DNA from: Sipunculus nudus
Taxonomy: Eukaryota > Annelida > Sipuncula > Golfingiida > Sipunculidae
Length of the DNA: 64,000 nt
Reading direction: 5' to 3'
Assembly: GCA_026874595.1 (NCBI GenBank)
Contig: CM049306.1
Location: 99,253,642-99,317,641, forward strand
In this document: piece after piece, positions 63,425-64,000 of the stretch
How positions within the stretch are numbered: the stretch's first letter is position 1
Layout of the letters: every line of letters begins with the position of its first letter
The notes under the pieces: model-generated
What the model was told of the DNA's origin: nothing
The model's database searches: none
Seen by the model: only the letters and a program-made list of their open reading frames with translations
Position numbers and translations under genes: made by a program

Positions 63425-63543
63425 TAGTCCAGAACTGGACTGTTCGGGGCCTATTTATAATCTGAAAGTAACATTCTTTTTACATACATAGACTATCAAA
63501 TTACCGTATATAAATAGGCCCCAAACAGTCCAGCTCTGGACCA
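63425..63543. mobile_element. 119 bp palindromic element with 10 bp flanking repeat
   Basis: Arms 63425-63459 and about 63507-63543 are inverted copies (tagtccag..ctggact...ggggcctatttata). GGACAAAACC flanks both ends (63415-63424 and 63544-63553). Each arm also contains its own AGTCCAG/CTGGAC(T/C) palindrome. It fits a minimal MITE. The 10 bp duplication matches the length seen for the 1 kb element family, but the ends differ. Confidence 0.75.
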
Positions 63544-63553
63544 GGACAAAACC

Positions 63554-64000
63554 CAAATGTTTCACTTAAATTTAGCTCCCATAAGAAGCATCGATCTTCA
63601 CTTCGAATGCTCATGGTTTAGCATGCAAAACTGCTGGACAATTTATAAGGATTATTATAAATATTTTAAAAAATTGCAAGATGTAGTTTAAATTCTTGAA
63701 CTCTTAGGTGGACCAATATAATAGCTTTTTGTGAGCATATAGTCTTTTATAGACACATTAAAAAATATATTAAAATGTAAAACTTGTAAACATACCTTTT
63801 TACCCGGTTAATGAATAATATTAGTCGTTTTATGTTGAAGATGTTAATGGGTTGCATATGATCTGGGATAAATATCAAAGTGTCCGAGAACTTGAGAAAA
63901 TATTATTATTACCATTAGAGAGTTTGCGTATGCATGAAAGCTATTCTTGGAACTGTCATCTATTAAAATGTGCAGATATACATGTATAATATTAAAAATT
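63554..64000. other. AT-rich right edge, nothing recognised
   Basis: No gene or repeat structure seen. Confidence 0.5.

Overview
This is a eukaryotic, AT-rich, repeat-dominated stretch of an animal nuclear genome. Genes are sparse, introns are long, and the window holds many (TA)n and poly-C/G runs, two families of non-LTR retrotransposon, solo-LTR-like elements and several non-autonomous DNA transposons. The repeat style (modules ending in 'acggacaaccgg...gacggacgg' and 'tagctcggaggatataggtca') and the gene content point to a lophotrochozoan, most likely a mollusc. That assignment is inference, not something the sequence proves.

Layout: 1-3.07 kb has no convincing gene. 3.07-13.95 kb is a tandem array of a 2.1-2.5 kb unit, with (TA)n/CT-rich/poly-C tracts recurring at the same place in the units. 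Its last copy is rearranged and carries a nested MITE with an ATAA target duplication. 14-24 kb is mostly featureless, with two CCCGGG-centred palindromes, a ~140 bp module repeat and a candidate Ly6-type exon at 17.9 kb. A Ly6/uPAR (three-finger) gene on the + strand has an N-terminal half-domain exon at 23996-24127 and a terminal exon at 31178-31356. The ~7 kb intron between them holds a 1.6 kb transposon with a 10 bp target duplication and two tRNA-derived SINE-like units.

34.9-38.5 kb and 48.7-51.8 kb are diverged copies of one segment. Between them lie a 5'-truncated L1/Tx1-type LINE (38543-41183, + strand) and a ~0.6 kb tandem repeat. That tandem repeat was itself interrupted by a 750 bp solo-LTR-like element (41841-42590) and by a nearly complete APE-type LINE (43304-47941, - strand). 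A second LTR-like copy (49971-50732) sits in the second segment, next to an unrecognised protein-like frame on the - strand. 52823-55205 is an almost perfect 68 bp satellite of 35 units. 55.4-56.7 kb is another copy of the 0.6 kb module family.

The clearest intact gene is an intronless rhodopsin-type GPCR of 326 residues at 57994-58974 (-). The right end holds the second copy of the 10 bp-TSD transposon (60104-61178), the longest (TA)n run, a 630 bp PIF/Harbinger-like MITE (62202-62831) and a 119 bp palindromic element flanked by a 10 bp direct repeat (63425-63543). The genes do not form a pathway: one is a secreted or surface three-finger protein, the other an orphan membrane receptor. The retroelement reading frames are visibly broken.
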